Source: Lachnospiraceae bacterium UBA7012
Lineage (GTDB): Bacteria > Bacillota > Clostridia > Lachnospirales > Lachnospiraceae
Length of the DNA: 32,236 nt
Direction of reading: 5' to 3'
Assembly: GCA_002449595.1 (NCBI GenBank)
Contig: DJXE01000144.1
Coordinates: 16,114 to 48,349, forward strand
This document shows positions 8,006-15,687 of this stretch, piece after piece. Each line of letters opens with the position of its first letter. Within the stretch, counting starts at the first letter, position 1. The notes beneath the pieces were generated by a model. That model had not been told where the DNA came from. It saw only the letters and a program-made list of their open reading frames with translations, and ran no database searches. The position numbers and the translations under genes are program-made.

Positions 8006-9556
8006 ATGGAACTTCTGAGTTATCGGAAATTAGAAGAGGCTGGGTACGATGGATATCTGCTGAAGGAGGCGCCGGTGAAGGTGCTGCAGTTTGGGGAAGG
8101 AAACTTCCTGCGGGCGTTTGCGGATTATTTCATTGATGTTGCGAATGAGCGGGCTGGCTTTGGTGGCAAGGTTGCGATGGTGCAGCCGGCGTCGGCGAGC
8201 ACGGGCGGCGCGGACCGCATGAATGCGCAGGACGGCCTTTACACGCTGTATCTTCGCGGGAGTGAGAACGGCCAGAAGATCGACCGGAAAAGGATCATCT
8301 CCGCAGCCAGCGGCTGCTGCAACACGCACAGGGACTGGGCGCAGATCGAGGAGATCATCTGCAGCCCGGAGCTGAAGTATATCATCAGCAATACGACGGA
8401 AGCGGGCATCGTCTATGATGCATCGTGCAAGTTGGAGGATGCGCCGCCGGCGAGCTTCCCGGCAAAGCTGACGAAGCTTCTGTATGCGCGCTGGAAGGCG
8501 GGGCTTCCGGGACTCGCAATCCTGCCTTGCGAGCTGATCGACGACAACGGCCTGGTCCTCAGGGACTGCGTGCTGCGTCACGCTGCCGACTGGAAGCTGG
8601 AAGACGCGTTCGCTGACTGGGTCGGCGGTGCGTGCATATTCTGCTCCACGCTGGTCGATCGCATTGTGCCTGGCCGCGTGCGCGACGAGGCACAGCTTGC
8701 ACAGATGGAAGAAGAAAACGGCTACCGCGACGAGCTGCTTGTTGTCGGGGAAGTTTTTGGCGTGTGGTATATCGAGGAGCTGCCGGCGGTTCAGAAGGAT
8801 GATGCGAACGCGGCGGAGCAGAGCCTGCGGGTGCTGGAGGAAGCTTTCAGCGCAGCGGGCGCAAATGTGCATTTTGTGCCGGAGGTGGTGCCGTACAAGA
8901 AGCGCAAGGTCCGGATCCTCAACGGCGCGCACACGGGATTTGTGCCCGGCGCGTATCTCGCCGGATTCAATATCGTCCGCGACTGCATGCATGACGAAGC
9001 CGTGCGCGGATACATGAACCGGATGCTCGAAGAAGAAGTTATCCCTGTTCTTCCGCTGCCGGAAGATGACTGCAAGGCGTTTGCCGCCGCGGTGCAGGAC
9101 AGGTTCGACAATCCGTTCGTCGACCACCAGCTGATCTCCATCACGCTGAATTCCACGTCCAAGTGGCGGGCGAGAAACATGCCGACCCTGCTTGAATACG
9201 TAGAAAAATATGAGAAACTGCCTCCGTGCCTGTCGATGAGCCTCGCGATGCTGATTGCGTTCTACAGCACGGATATTGTGGCGAGAGAAGATAATGCGCT
9301 CGTCCTGAGAAGACAGGTGCAGGGCGCAGCGGAGGAATACCGCGCGCAGGACGACGCACAGGTACTGGATTTCTATTATGAGCACAAAGATGCGGACGAT
9401 GCCGCTCTTGTGAACGACGTCCTTGCGAACACAGACATGTGGGGTCAGGATCTCAGACAGGTCGCGGGACTTGAAGAGACAGTGCTCGCGGATCTCGCAC
9501 TGATCCGGCAGCAGGGGACTGCGGCGGCGTTCGCGAAACTCGGCAAAGCGCAGTGA
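8006..9556 (+). CDS. uxaB: Tagaturonate reductase (altronate oxidoreductase)
   Basis: The 516-residue protein belongs to the mannitol dehydrogenase family of long-chain NAD-dependent polyol and sugar-acid dehydrogenases. QFGEGNFLRAF (residues 28-38) is the N-terminal nucleotide-binding segment of UxaB-type enzymes. The middle region with KKRKVRILNGAHTGFVPGA carries the conserved Lys, Asn and His residues of the active site. It reduces D-tagaturonate to D-altronate with NADH. The ATG at 8006 follows AGGAGAGGA; a longer in-frame reading from 7907 overlaps uxaC and is not needed. The gap to uxaC is 52 bases and contains no terminator. Fructuronate reductase (UxuB) is the closest alternative, but the length, the motif HTGFVPGAYLAG and the neighbouring altronate dehydratase favour UxaB. 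Confidence 0.93.
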   Translation: MELLSYRKLEEAGYDGYLLKEAPVKVLQFGEGNFLRAFADYFIDVANERAGFGGKVAMVQPASASTGGADRMNAQDGLYTLYLRGSENGQKIDRKRIISAASGCCNTHRDWAQIEEIICSPELKYIISNTTEAGIVYDASCKLEDAPPASFPAKLTKLLYARWKAGLPGLAILPCELIDDNGLVLRDCVLRHAADWKLEDAFADWVGGACIFCSTLVDRIVPGRVRDEAQLAQMEEENGYRDELLVVGEVFGVWYIEELPAVQKDDANAAEQSLRVLEEAFSAAGANVHFVPEVVPYKKRKVRILNGAHTGFVPGAYLAGFNIVRDCMHDEAVRGYMNRMLEEEVIPVLPLPEDDCKAFAAAVQDRFDNPFVDHQLISITLNSTSKWRARNMPTLLEYVEKYEKLPPCLSMSLAMLIAFYSTDIVAREDNALVLRRQVQGAAEEYRAQDDAQVLDFYYEHKDADDAALVNDVLANTDMWGQDLRQVAGLEETVLADLALIRQQGTAAAFAKLGKAQ

Positions 9557-9573
9557 GTTCGCCTGCGTTCGTG

Positions 9574-9626
9574 CGGTACGGCGAATTGCGGTGACTGCAG
9601 CGGCGTGCGCGGTATGGCGAATTACG
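9574..9626. repeat. Two direct 17-base repeats between uxaB and uxaA
   Basis: CGGTACGGCGAATTGCG (9574-9590) and CGGTATGGCGAATTACG (9610-9626) agree at 15 of 17 positions and start exactly 36 bases apart. They lie in the 119-base gap between uxaB and uxaA. They may be a decayed tandem duplication or paired protein-binding sites. Confidence 0.6.
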
Positions 9627-9675
9627 ATAATTTTGCCGAGAAATGGATAACCGGGAAGCACCCGGGAGGAATTCG

Positions 9676-11199
9676 ATGAATGAAAAATTGATCCGGATCA
9701 CAGAGAAGGATAACGTAGCTGTGGCAATCGCCCCTGTTGCTGAGGGTGAGACTGTCGTCGCAGGAGAGATCCGACTTCAGGCGATACAGGACATCCCGCA
9801 GGGACACAAGATTGCTCTGGCAGACATCCGTGAGGGAGAATCCGTCATCAAGTATGGGACGCCGATCGGACATGCCACTGCTGAGATCCGTGCTGGTGAG
9901 TGGGTCCACACGCACAATACGGCGACGAACCTCAGCGGCGAAGAAGAATACCGCTATGAGCCGGCAATCGATGCTTCGTGGGACGAGTGGCTGCGGAACT
10001 GGAAGAATGGGAACTCCGTGGCAGGCGAGGAGCAAGCTGTATTTTATGGTTATCGCCGCCCCGATGGCCGCGCAGCGATCAGAAATGAGATCTGGATCAT
10101 TCCGACTGTGGGTTGTGTAAATGATATTTGCAGAAAGCTCGCAGCAGAATACGTGCCTGAAAACGGAGTCGACGGCGTCTACGCCTTCGAGCACCCGTAC
10201 GGCTGCAGCCAGACGGGCGCGGACCATGCGCAGACGAGAAAGCTGCTCGCGGCACTCGCGCGGCATCCGAATGCGGGCGGCGTGCTGATCGTGAGCCTCG
10301 GCTGCGAAAACTGCACGCACGAGCAATTCACAGAAGAGCTCGGCGACTACGATCCGAACCGGGTAAAATTCCTCATCTGCCAGCAGGAGGAAGATGAGAT
10401 TGCGGCGGGGATGAAGCTTTTGCGGCAGCTTGAAGAATATGCGGCAGGCTTTCGGCGGGAGGAGATCCCGGTCAGCGAGCTGGTGGTCGGCTTCAAGTGC
10501 GGCGGGTCGGACGGCCTCTCCGGAATAACGGCGAATCCGCTTGTCGGGCGGTTTGGAGATCTTCTGATCCGGCAGGGCGGAAGCGCAGTCCTGACGGAAG
10601 TTCCGGAGATGTTCGGCGCCGAAAATATGCTGCTCCCGCGCTGCGTGAGCGAGGAGGTGTTTGAAAAGGCCGCGGGGATGCTGAACGGCTTTAAGGACTA
10701 TTTTCTTTCGCACGGGGAAGTCGTCTATGAGAATCCGAGTCCCGGCAATAAAGCCGGCGGGATCACGACGCTCGAGGACAAAAGCTGCGGCTGCGTCCAG
10801 AAGGGCGGCACTGCACCGGTCACCGACGTCATCGGCTACGGCGACGCCGTGAAGGAAAAAGGCCTCACACTCCTGTGCGGCCCCGGAAACGACCTAGTGT
10901 CCAGCACGGCGCTCGCGGCCGCAGGCGCGCACATGGTCCTCTTCACGACAGGCCGAGGCACGCCGTTCGGCGCGCCGGTTCCGACGCTGAAGATCGCGAC
11001 CAACACCGCCCTCGCCACGCGCAAAAAGAACTGGATCGACTTCAACGCCGGCGTGATCGCGGACGGCACCATCTCCGAGGAGGAGGCCACGCGGCAGCTC
11101 ATGGCGCTGGTGATCCGTACCGCATCCGGCGACGAGACCAGAAGCGAAGAAAGCGGCTACCGCGGCATCGCCGTCTGGAAGGACGGAGTGACGCTGTAA
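9676..11199 (+). CDS. uxaA: Altronate dehydratase
   Basis: The 507-residue protein joins an N-terminal SAF domain (about residues 14-95, with VHTHN at 77-81) to the C-terminal UxaA/GarD catalytic domain. Cysteine-rich motifs for the iron centre are EHPYGCSQTGAD (Cys177) and SLGCENCTHEQF (Cys210, Cys213). VGFKCGGSDGLSG and DKSCGCVQKGG follow. The enzyme dehydrates D-altronate to 2-keto-3-deoxy-D-gluconate. GGGAGGA precedes the ATG at 9676 by about six bases. It follows uxaB after 119 bases that contain two direct repeats, and precedes nagA by only 11 bases. KDG kinase and aldolase, needed for the final steps, must lie elsewhere in the genome. Galactarate dehydratase is the main alternative within this family, but the uxaC-uxaB-uxaA order settles it. 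Confidence 0.96.
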   Translation: MNEKLIRITEKDNVAVAIAPVAEGETVVAGEIRLQAIQDIPQGHKIALADIREGESVIKYGTPIGHATAEIRAGEWVHTHNTATNLSGEEEYRYEPAIDASWDEWLRNWKNGNSVAGEEQAVFYGYRRPDGRAAIRNEIWIIPTVGCVNDICRKLAAEYVPENGVDGVYAFEHPYGCSQTGADHAQTRKLLAALARHPNAGGVLIVSLGCENCTHEQFTEELGDYDPNRVKFLICQQEEDEIAAGMKLLRQLEEYAAGFRREEIPVSELVVGFKCGGSDGLSGITANPLVGRFGDLLIRQGGSAVLTEVPEMFGAENMLLPRCVSEEVFEKAAGMLNGFKDYFLSHGEVVYENPSPGNKAGGITTLEDKSCGCVQKGGTAPVTDVIGYGDAVKEKGLTLLCGPGNDLVSSTALAAAGAHMVLFTTGRGTPFGAPVPTLKIATNTALATRKKNWIDFNAGVIADGTISEEEATRQLMALVIRTASGDETRSEESGYRGIAVWKDGVTL

Positions 11200-11210
11200 G
11201 GGAAAAAGAT

Positions 11211-12341
11211 ATGCTGTTTACTGGAGCACACATCTTTCTGGGTGAAAAGGGCTTTGTCCCGGGAAACCTGGCTGTTTCCGGCGACAGGATTCGTGAGATC
11301 CTGACGGAAGGGCGGCAGGAGGAAGAGTCCGAAGATCTCGGCGGCGCATATGTGATTCCGGGACTTGTGGACATTCACACGCATGGGAATTCCGGCGCTG
11401 ACTTTTCTGACGGAAGCGCGGAAGGACTGCGCAGGATGGGGCAGTACCTCGCGCAGAACGGCGTCACGTCTTTCGCGCCGACCTCGATGACGCTGCCTTA
11501 TGATCAGTTGGAAAAGGCTTTTCAGACAGCGGAAGAATACATGAAAAACAGGCCGTCGGACGGCGCGAGGGTCGCCGGCGTGCATATGGAAGGGCCGTAC
11601 TTTTCGGAGAAGAGGAAGGGCGCGCAGAACGGCGCGTACCTGAAACTGCCGGATGTCGAAGGATTCCGGAGGCTGCAGAAAGCGTGCGGAAATGCGGTGA
11701 AGATCGTGGACGTCGCGCCGGAGCTTGCGGGTGCGGAGACGTTTATCCGCGAAGTCTCGGAATATTGCAAAGTATCTTTGGCACATACGGATGCGTCGTA
11801 TGAGGAAACGCGCAGGGCTTTTGAAGCGGGCGCGTCTCATGTGACGCATCTTTTCAATGGGATGAGGCCGCTCCATCACAGGGAGCCGGGCGTCATTCCG
11901 GCAGCAGCGGAGCGCGCGGACGTCGCGGTCGAGCTGATCTGCGACGGGATCCACGTCCACCCCGCTGTCATTCGGATGGTGTTCCGGCTGTTTCCCGGGA
12001 GGGTCTGCATCATTTCCGATGCGATGCGCGGGTGCGGCATGCCGGACGGCGAGTACGTGCTCGGCGGGCAGACGGTTATCCTGCAGGACGGGCGCGCGTG
12101 CCTTGCGGATGGGACGATTGCGGGAGGGGCGAAAAACCTTTTCCAGAATATGGTGAGCGCGATCCGATTCGGGATCCGTCCGGAGGAGGCGGTCCTCGCC
12201 GCGACGCTGACGCCTGCTCGGGAGCTTGGAATGGACGCGGAGATCGGAAGCCTTGCGCCGGGCAAAAAGGCGGACTTCCTCGTGTGCGACGAGAACTGGG
12301 ACTTGCAGAGAGTGTACCTGGACGGACGACGGATACGGTGA
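11211..12341 (+). CDS. nagA: N-acetylglucosamine-6-phosphate deacetylase
   Basis: The 376-residue protein is an amidohydrolase-superfamily deacetylase that converts GlcNAc-6-phosphate to glucosamine-6-phosphate and acetate in the cytoplasm. The metal-binding motif is VDIHTHGN (His56, His58), followed by GVHMEGPYF (Glu127), the substrate loop THLFNGMRPLHHREPG, and SDAM with the catalytic aspartate. The C-terminal LAPGKKADFLV is usual for amidohydrolases. Firmicutes NagA enzymes keep the HxH pair that is replaced in the Escherichia coli enzyme. The start at 11211 follows AAGGGAAA and lies 11 bases after uxaA, so it is almost certainly in the hexuronate operon. No nagB or GlcNAc transporter is nearby. 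That placement suggests that substrates containing both uronic acid and N-acetylhexosamine are used, but it could also reflect chance operon growth. Confidence 0.94.
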   Translation: MLFTGAHIFLGEKGFVPGNLAVSGDRIREILTEGRQEEESEDLGGAYVIPGLVDIHTHGNSGADFSDGSAEGLRRMGQYLAQNGVTSFAPTSMTLPYDQLEKAFQTAEEYMKNRPSDGARVAGVHMEGPYFSEKRKGAQNGAYLKLPDVEGFRRLQKACGNAVKIVDVAPELAGAETFIREVSEYCKVSLAHTDASYEETRRAFEAGASHVTHLFNGMRPLHHREPGVIPAAAERADVAVELICDGIHVHPAVIRMVFRLFPGRVCIISDAMRGCGMPDGEYVLGGQTVILQDGRACLADGTIAGGAKNLFQNMVSAIRFGIRPEEAVLAATLTPARELGMDAEIGSLAPGKKADFLVCDENWDLQRVYLDGRRIR

Positions 12342-12470
12342 GTGCAGCGGGCCGAAGCTTTTCTTGCGAAACGTCTGATGCGATTGCTGATGCAGGCCCG
12401 AATGTGAGGCGGGAAGAGTTAACTGCATAAAACGAATCCCCCCCGGGGGCTTCTGACGGGCTCATGTCTG

Positions 12471-12479
12471 TGGTATTTT
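12471..12479 (+). promoter_or_regulatory. Possible extended -10 promoter before the DUF3842 gene
   Basis: TGG followed by TATTTT fits an extended -10 (TGnTATAAT type) 36 bases before the start codon. The -35 position (TTCTGA) is poor. The preceding 130 bases after nagA hold only a GC palindrome (CCCCCGGGGG, about 12430-12440) without a T run, so no terminator for the nagA operon is evident. Confidence 0.25.
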
Positions 12480-12514
12480 TTCATTGTGCTACAGTGAAAG
12501 TAAGGGGAAGGCTT

Positions 12515-12925
12515 ATGCGGATCCTGGTAGTAGATGCACAGGGAGGCGGTGTCGGCAGACAGCTTGTCCTGAAGATCAGGGAGAAGCTCCCGGACGCCGT
12601 GATCATGGCAGTCGGCACGAACACTGTCGCGTCGTCCGCCATGCTCAAAGCCGGGGCGGACTCGGCGGCAACCGGCGAGAATGCGGTCGTGGTAGGCTGC
12701 CGCAAGGCGGACGTCATCGTCGGGCCGGTCGGCATCGTGATCACGGACGCAATGGATGGAGAGATCACTTCTGTCATGGCGGAAGCGGTAGCCCGTTCGG
12801 ATGCGAAAAGGATCCTGATCCCTTTTTATCACTGCGATACATTTATCGCCGGAGTCACCAACAGAGGAATGGGTGCTCTCATCGCGGATGCAGTCCGCGA
12901 ACTGACGGATCCTTCCACGGATTAA
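12515..12925 (+). CDS. DUF3842 family protein
   Basis: The 136-residue product begins MRILVVDAQGGGVGRQLV, a beta strand running into a glycine-rich loop like that of Rossmann-type nucleotide-binding folds. It then alternates strands and helices through AVGTNTVASSAML, ADVIVGPVGIVI and the C-terminal segment ILIPFYHCDTFIAGV. This matches DUF3842, a family of unknown function that is common in Clostridia. The ATG at 12515 follows AAGGGGAAGG; a longer in-frame reading from 12464 lacks a site. The protein is soluble and cytoplasmic. It is followed by a leader with an intrinsic terminator and then the ABC importer operon. Whether it belongs with that operon is open: the shared strand and close spacing favour a link, while the terminator allows separate expression. 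Confidence 0.8.
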   Translation: MRILVVDAQGGGVGRQLVLKIREKLPDAVIMAVGTNTVASSAMLKAGADSAATGENAVVVGCRKADVIVGPVGIVITDAMDGEITSVMAEAVARSDAKRILIPFYHCDTFIAGVTNRGMGALIADAVRELTDPSTD

Positions 12926-12930
12926 AACGT

Positions 12931-12947
12931 TGCAGCAGGAAGCTGCA
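12931..12947 (+). promoter_or_regulatory. Hairpin at the start of the importer leader
   Basis: TGCAGC-AGGAA-GCTGCA is a perfect six-pair hairpin six bases after the DUF3842 stop codon. No T run follows, so it is not a terminator. It may be the first element of a structured leader that ends in the terminator at 13022-13064. Confidence 0.35.
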
Positions 12948-13021
12948 TCGGCGGCACAGAAGTGACCGGATCACCGGGAAGATCAGCGGCGTAAACGAAT
13001 TTTGAATCATAACGGTATGTC

Positions 13022-13064
13022 AGGAAGGCATGCGGTCTCCAGAAGGGGACGGTGCCTTCTTTTT
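13022..13064 (+). terminator. Intrinsic terminator or attenuator before the ABC importer operon
   Basis: GAAGGCA (13024-13030) pairs with TGCCTTC (13053-13059). Inside it, GTCTCC pairs with GGGGAC around an AGAA loop, with a small internal loop between the two helices. A run of five T residues (13060-13064) follows. This is a convincing Rho-independent terminator 44 bases before the binding-protein start codon. I find no good promoter between it and that gene, so read-through from upstream may be required, as in attenuators and riboswitches. It may equally just end the DUF3842 transcript. Confidence 0.75.
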
Positions 13065-13107
13065 GCGCGTAAGTGAAACATATTTAGACGGGAGGAACTT
13101 AAGACAG

Positions 13108-14724
13108 ATGAAAAAGAAACTGATTGCACTGATGACAGCCGCGATGCTGGTAATGGGAATGGCCGGATGCGCGGCTCCCGCGGCAGGAGGCACGGCAGCT
13201 TCCGGGACGCCGTCCGCGGCCGCAGAACAGAAGGAAGAGGCTGCGGCGGAGGAACCCGCAGCGGAAGAGACGGCACAGCAGCAGGAAACAGAAGGAGAAA
13301 AGATCCTGCGCACCGCGGCATCTTTCGCCTATCCGAGCCTGGATGTGCATAAAGAGTATTACGGCTGGTACACCTCCATTTATGGCATTTCGGAAGCGCT
13401 TTTCAAGCTGAATGAGAACTCGGCGGCGGAGCCCTGCCTCGCGGAGGACGCGGTGCCGGACGGCACAACATGGACCGTCACACTGAAGGACGGGGTCGGA
13501 TTCTCTAACGGGACGCCTCTGACGGCGGAGATGGTGGTCCGGAACCTCGAGCGCGCGGCGGAAGTCAACGAGCGGTTCGCATTCCTTGCGGACTTCGGCT
13601 ACGAGACACCGGATGAGAAGACGGTCGTCATTACGACGCCCGAGGTCTACCCGACGCTGAAGAATGATCTGGCGAGCCCGGAACTCGGTATGATCGATCT
13701 CGACAATACTGAGGATTACGACAATGATCCGATCTGCACCGGTCCTTTTGTGCTGAAAAGCTTCATTCCCGAGGGCGACGTGGAAGTCTCCCGCAATGAG
13801 AATTACTGGGGCGGCAGCGTAAAACTTGACGGGGCCATCTTCTATTACATGCAGGAGGACGACCCGAAGCTGATGGCGATGCAGAGCGGGGAGATCGACT
13901 GTTATAACAGCGTCTCTTCGGCGGCGCTTGAGATCTATCAGTCCGATCCCGATACATATAATGTCGTTCAGATCCCCGGCGCGCGGCTGCAGTTCTACAT
14001 CCTGAACGAGAACACGCTCGATGACGCTGTCCGTGAGGCGATCAACCTGACGGTGGACAAGGACAAGATCGCGGAGTATCTCTCCGGCACGGTGTCTCCT
14101 GCGGTCGGCCCGTTCTCGACAGAGGCGGCCTACGGCCAGGTTACGGTTCCCGCGGTCGACACGAAAAAGGCGGTCGAACTCCTGGAAGCGGACGGCTATG
14201 TGAAGGGAAGCGACGGGATCTATGAGAAGGACGGCGAGAAGCTGTCGATCAGCATCTGCTACTACGCGGCGCGGTCTCTCGATACGCTGGCGGTCCTGAT
14301 CCAGGAACAGCTCCGGGATATCGGCATCGACTCTACGCTGCGCGTGGAAGAGGATCCGGATTCGACTTATATCGCGAATGCCGACTTCGACCTTGCGCTC
14401 TACTGCATGATCGCCGACAAGTCGGGTGATCCGCTTTATTTCATCGATTCGACCCTTGCGGACGGCTCCTACTACAACGTGGCCGGCTTTGAGGATGCGC
14501 ACTGCCAGGAACTGATCGAACAGCTCCGCTATGAAGTGGATACGGACAAGCGGGCGCAGCTGGCAAACGAGATCGTGCAGATCGCGATCGACGACAACGC
14601 GTTCGGCTATGTCGGGCTGTTCAACAACACGACAGTGCTCCGGCCGGGCGTCAGCGGCTTCGCCGAGTATGTACCTTTCGACTTCTACGGTGTGGACGCG
14701 GAGACGGATATGCCCGCAAAATAA
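13108..14724 (+). CDS. ABC importer substrate-binding lipoprotein (nickel/oligopeptide family)
   Basis: The 538-residue protein has a lipoprotein signal ending MGMAGC, with the lipidated cysteine at residue 21. An Ala/Glu/Gln-rich linker runs to about residue 65. The mature domain is a family 5 extracellular solute-binding protein: GISEALFKLNE, LAEDAVPDGTTWTVTLKDGV, then ICTGPFVLKSF and RNENYWGG. This family binds peptides, nickel complexes, metallophores, opines or glycans. The linked permeases and ATPases are NikBCDE-like, but nickel is not proven, because I cannot align the metal-site residues reliably. A GGGAGGA lies about 12 bases before the ATG at 13108. It is the first of seven genes separated by at most 16 bases or overlapping. 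It should sit tethered outside the membrane and deliver ligand to the two permeases downstream. Confidence 0.92.
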   Translation: MKKKLIALMTAAMLVMGMAGCAAPAAGGTAASGTPSAAAEQKEEAAAEEPAAEETAQQQETEGEKILRTAASFAYPSLDVHKEYYGWYTSIYGISEALFKLNENSAAEPCLAEDAVPDGTTWTVTLKDGVGFSNGTPLTAEMVVRNLERAAEVNERFAFLADFGYETPDEKTVVITTPEVYPTLKNDLASPELGMIDLDNTEDYDNDPICTGPFVLKSFIPEGDVEVSRNENYWGGSVKLDGAIFYYMQEDDPKLMAMQSGEIDCYNSVSSAALEIYQSDPDTYNVVQIPGARLQFYILNENTLDDAVREAINLTVDKDKIAEYLSGTVSPAVGPFSTEAAYGQVTVPAVDTKKAVELLEADGYVKGSDGIYEKDGEKLSISICYYAARSLDTLAVLIQEQLRDIGIDSTLRVEEDPDSTYIANADFDLALYCMIADKSGDPLYFIDSTLADGSYYNVAGFEDAHCQELIEQLRYEVDTDKRAQLANEIVQIAIDDNAFGYVGLFNNTTVLRPGVSGFAEYVPFDFYGVDAETDMPAK

Positions 14725-14730
14725 ACTGAC

Positions 14731-15687
14731 ATGAAAAGATCTGCTCCCCTGTTGCTCCGTCGCGCGGTCAAACGCGCGGCGGAGCTTATCATCATACTGA
14801 TCATACTGAGTTTCCTGGTGTTTGCCCTGATGTATGCGGCCCCGGGAGATCCCGCCGAGAAGCGGCTGACCTCGCAGGGAATCGTCGTCACGAAGGAGAT
14901 CCTGCAGGCGGAGCGCGAGAGGCTGGGCCTCCTGCGCCCGTTTTTTGTCCGGTACGGAGAATGGCTCGGCAGTATTGCGCGCGGGGACTTCGGCGTGTCG
15001 TTCAAGGACGACATGCCGGTTGCGGGCAAGCTGGCAGCCGGCCTGAAGAATACACTGATCCTGTCCTCCTTAAGTCTCCTGATCTCCCTTGCCGCGGCAC
15101 TGCCGCTCGGAATCGTCTCCGCGGTCCGGCAGGACGGCCCCGCGGACCATCTGATCAGGGTGGTCTCTTTTGTCGGCAACTCGCTGCCGAATTTCCTGAT
15201 CTCGGTGCTGCTGATGTATTTCTTCTGCATCCGGCTGAAACTCCTGCCCGTGATCGCTTCCGGGAATCTGCGCGGACTGCTTCTGCCCGCCCTGTCGCTC
15301 GCGATTCCGCTGGCCAGCCGGTTCGTGCGGCAGATCCGCTCGGAACTGATCGGGGAACTGCAGGAAGAGTATGTCACGGGACTCCGGGCCAGGGGCGTCC
15401 GGGAGCGGTATGTCATCTGGAAAAACGTCCTGTACAACAGCCTCGGGCATATCGTGACCATGGCGGCGCTGGCGGTCGGTACTCTGATGGGAGGAAGCGT
15501 CGTCATCGAGACCGTATTCCGCTGGCCGGGCATCGGCAAACTGGTCATGGATTCCATTAACGCGCGTGACTATCCGGTCATCATGGGCTTCGTGCTCATC
15601 ATGGGGACGATCTACATGGGCGTGAACCTTCTCGCGGATGTGATCGCCGGCATTCTGGATCCGCGCATCCTGAACACACAGAAATGA
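14731..15687 (+). CDS. ABC importer permease, NikB/DppB type
   Basis: The 318-residue integral membrane protein has the N-terminal helix and the segment SFLVFALMYAAPGDPAE that mark the DppB/NikB class, where a conserved GDP follows the first helix. About six membrane helices are visible. The cytoplasmic EAA-type loop reads VTGLRARGVRERYVIWKNVL near residues 214-233 and contacts the ATPase subunits. The start is six bases after the stop of the binding-protein gene, with no strong ribosome binding site, which suggests translational coupling. Its last codons overlap the next permease by four bases (ATGA). It should form a heterodimeric channel with the product of the next gene. Confidence 0.93.
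   Translation: MKRSAPLLLRRAVKRAAELIIILIILSFLVFALMYAAPGDPAEKRLTSQGIVVTKEILQAERERLGLLRPFFVRYGEWLGSIARGDFGVSFKDDMPVAGKLAAGLKNTLILSSLSLLISLAAALPLGIVSAVRQDGPADHLIRVVSFVGNSLPNFLISVLLMYFFCIRLKLLPVIASGNLRGLLLPALSLAIPLASRFVRQIRSELIGELQEEYVTGLRARGVRERYVIWKNVLYNSLGHIVTMAALAVGTLMGGSVVIETVFRWPGIGKLVMDSINARDYPVIMGFVLIMGTIYMGVNLLADVIAGILDPRILNTQK

Noticed and set aside
6328..9661. Two long minus-strand open frames opposite uxaC and uxaB
   Set aside because: They mirror conserved genes in a GC-rich genome where stop codons are rare in the antisense frame; the composition is Arg/His/Val-rich and no family is recognisable.
12424..12445. Terminator after nagA
   Set aside because: The CCCCCGGGGG palindrome cannot form a good hairpin loop and is not followed by T residues.
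12930..13060. Cobalamin riboswitch before the ABC importer
   Set aside because: A CAGGA-like word and a CCGGGAAG segment recall parts of that element, but the B12 box and the conserved core are not present in order.
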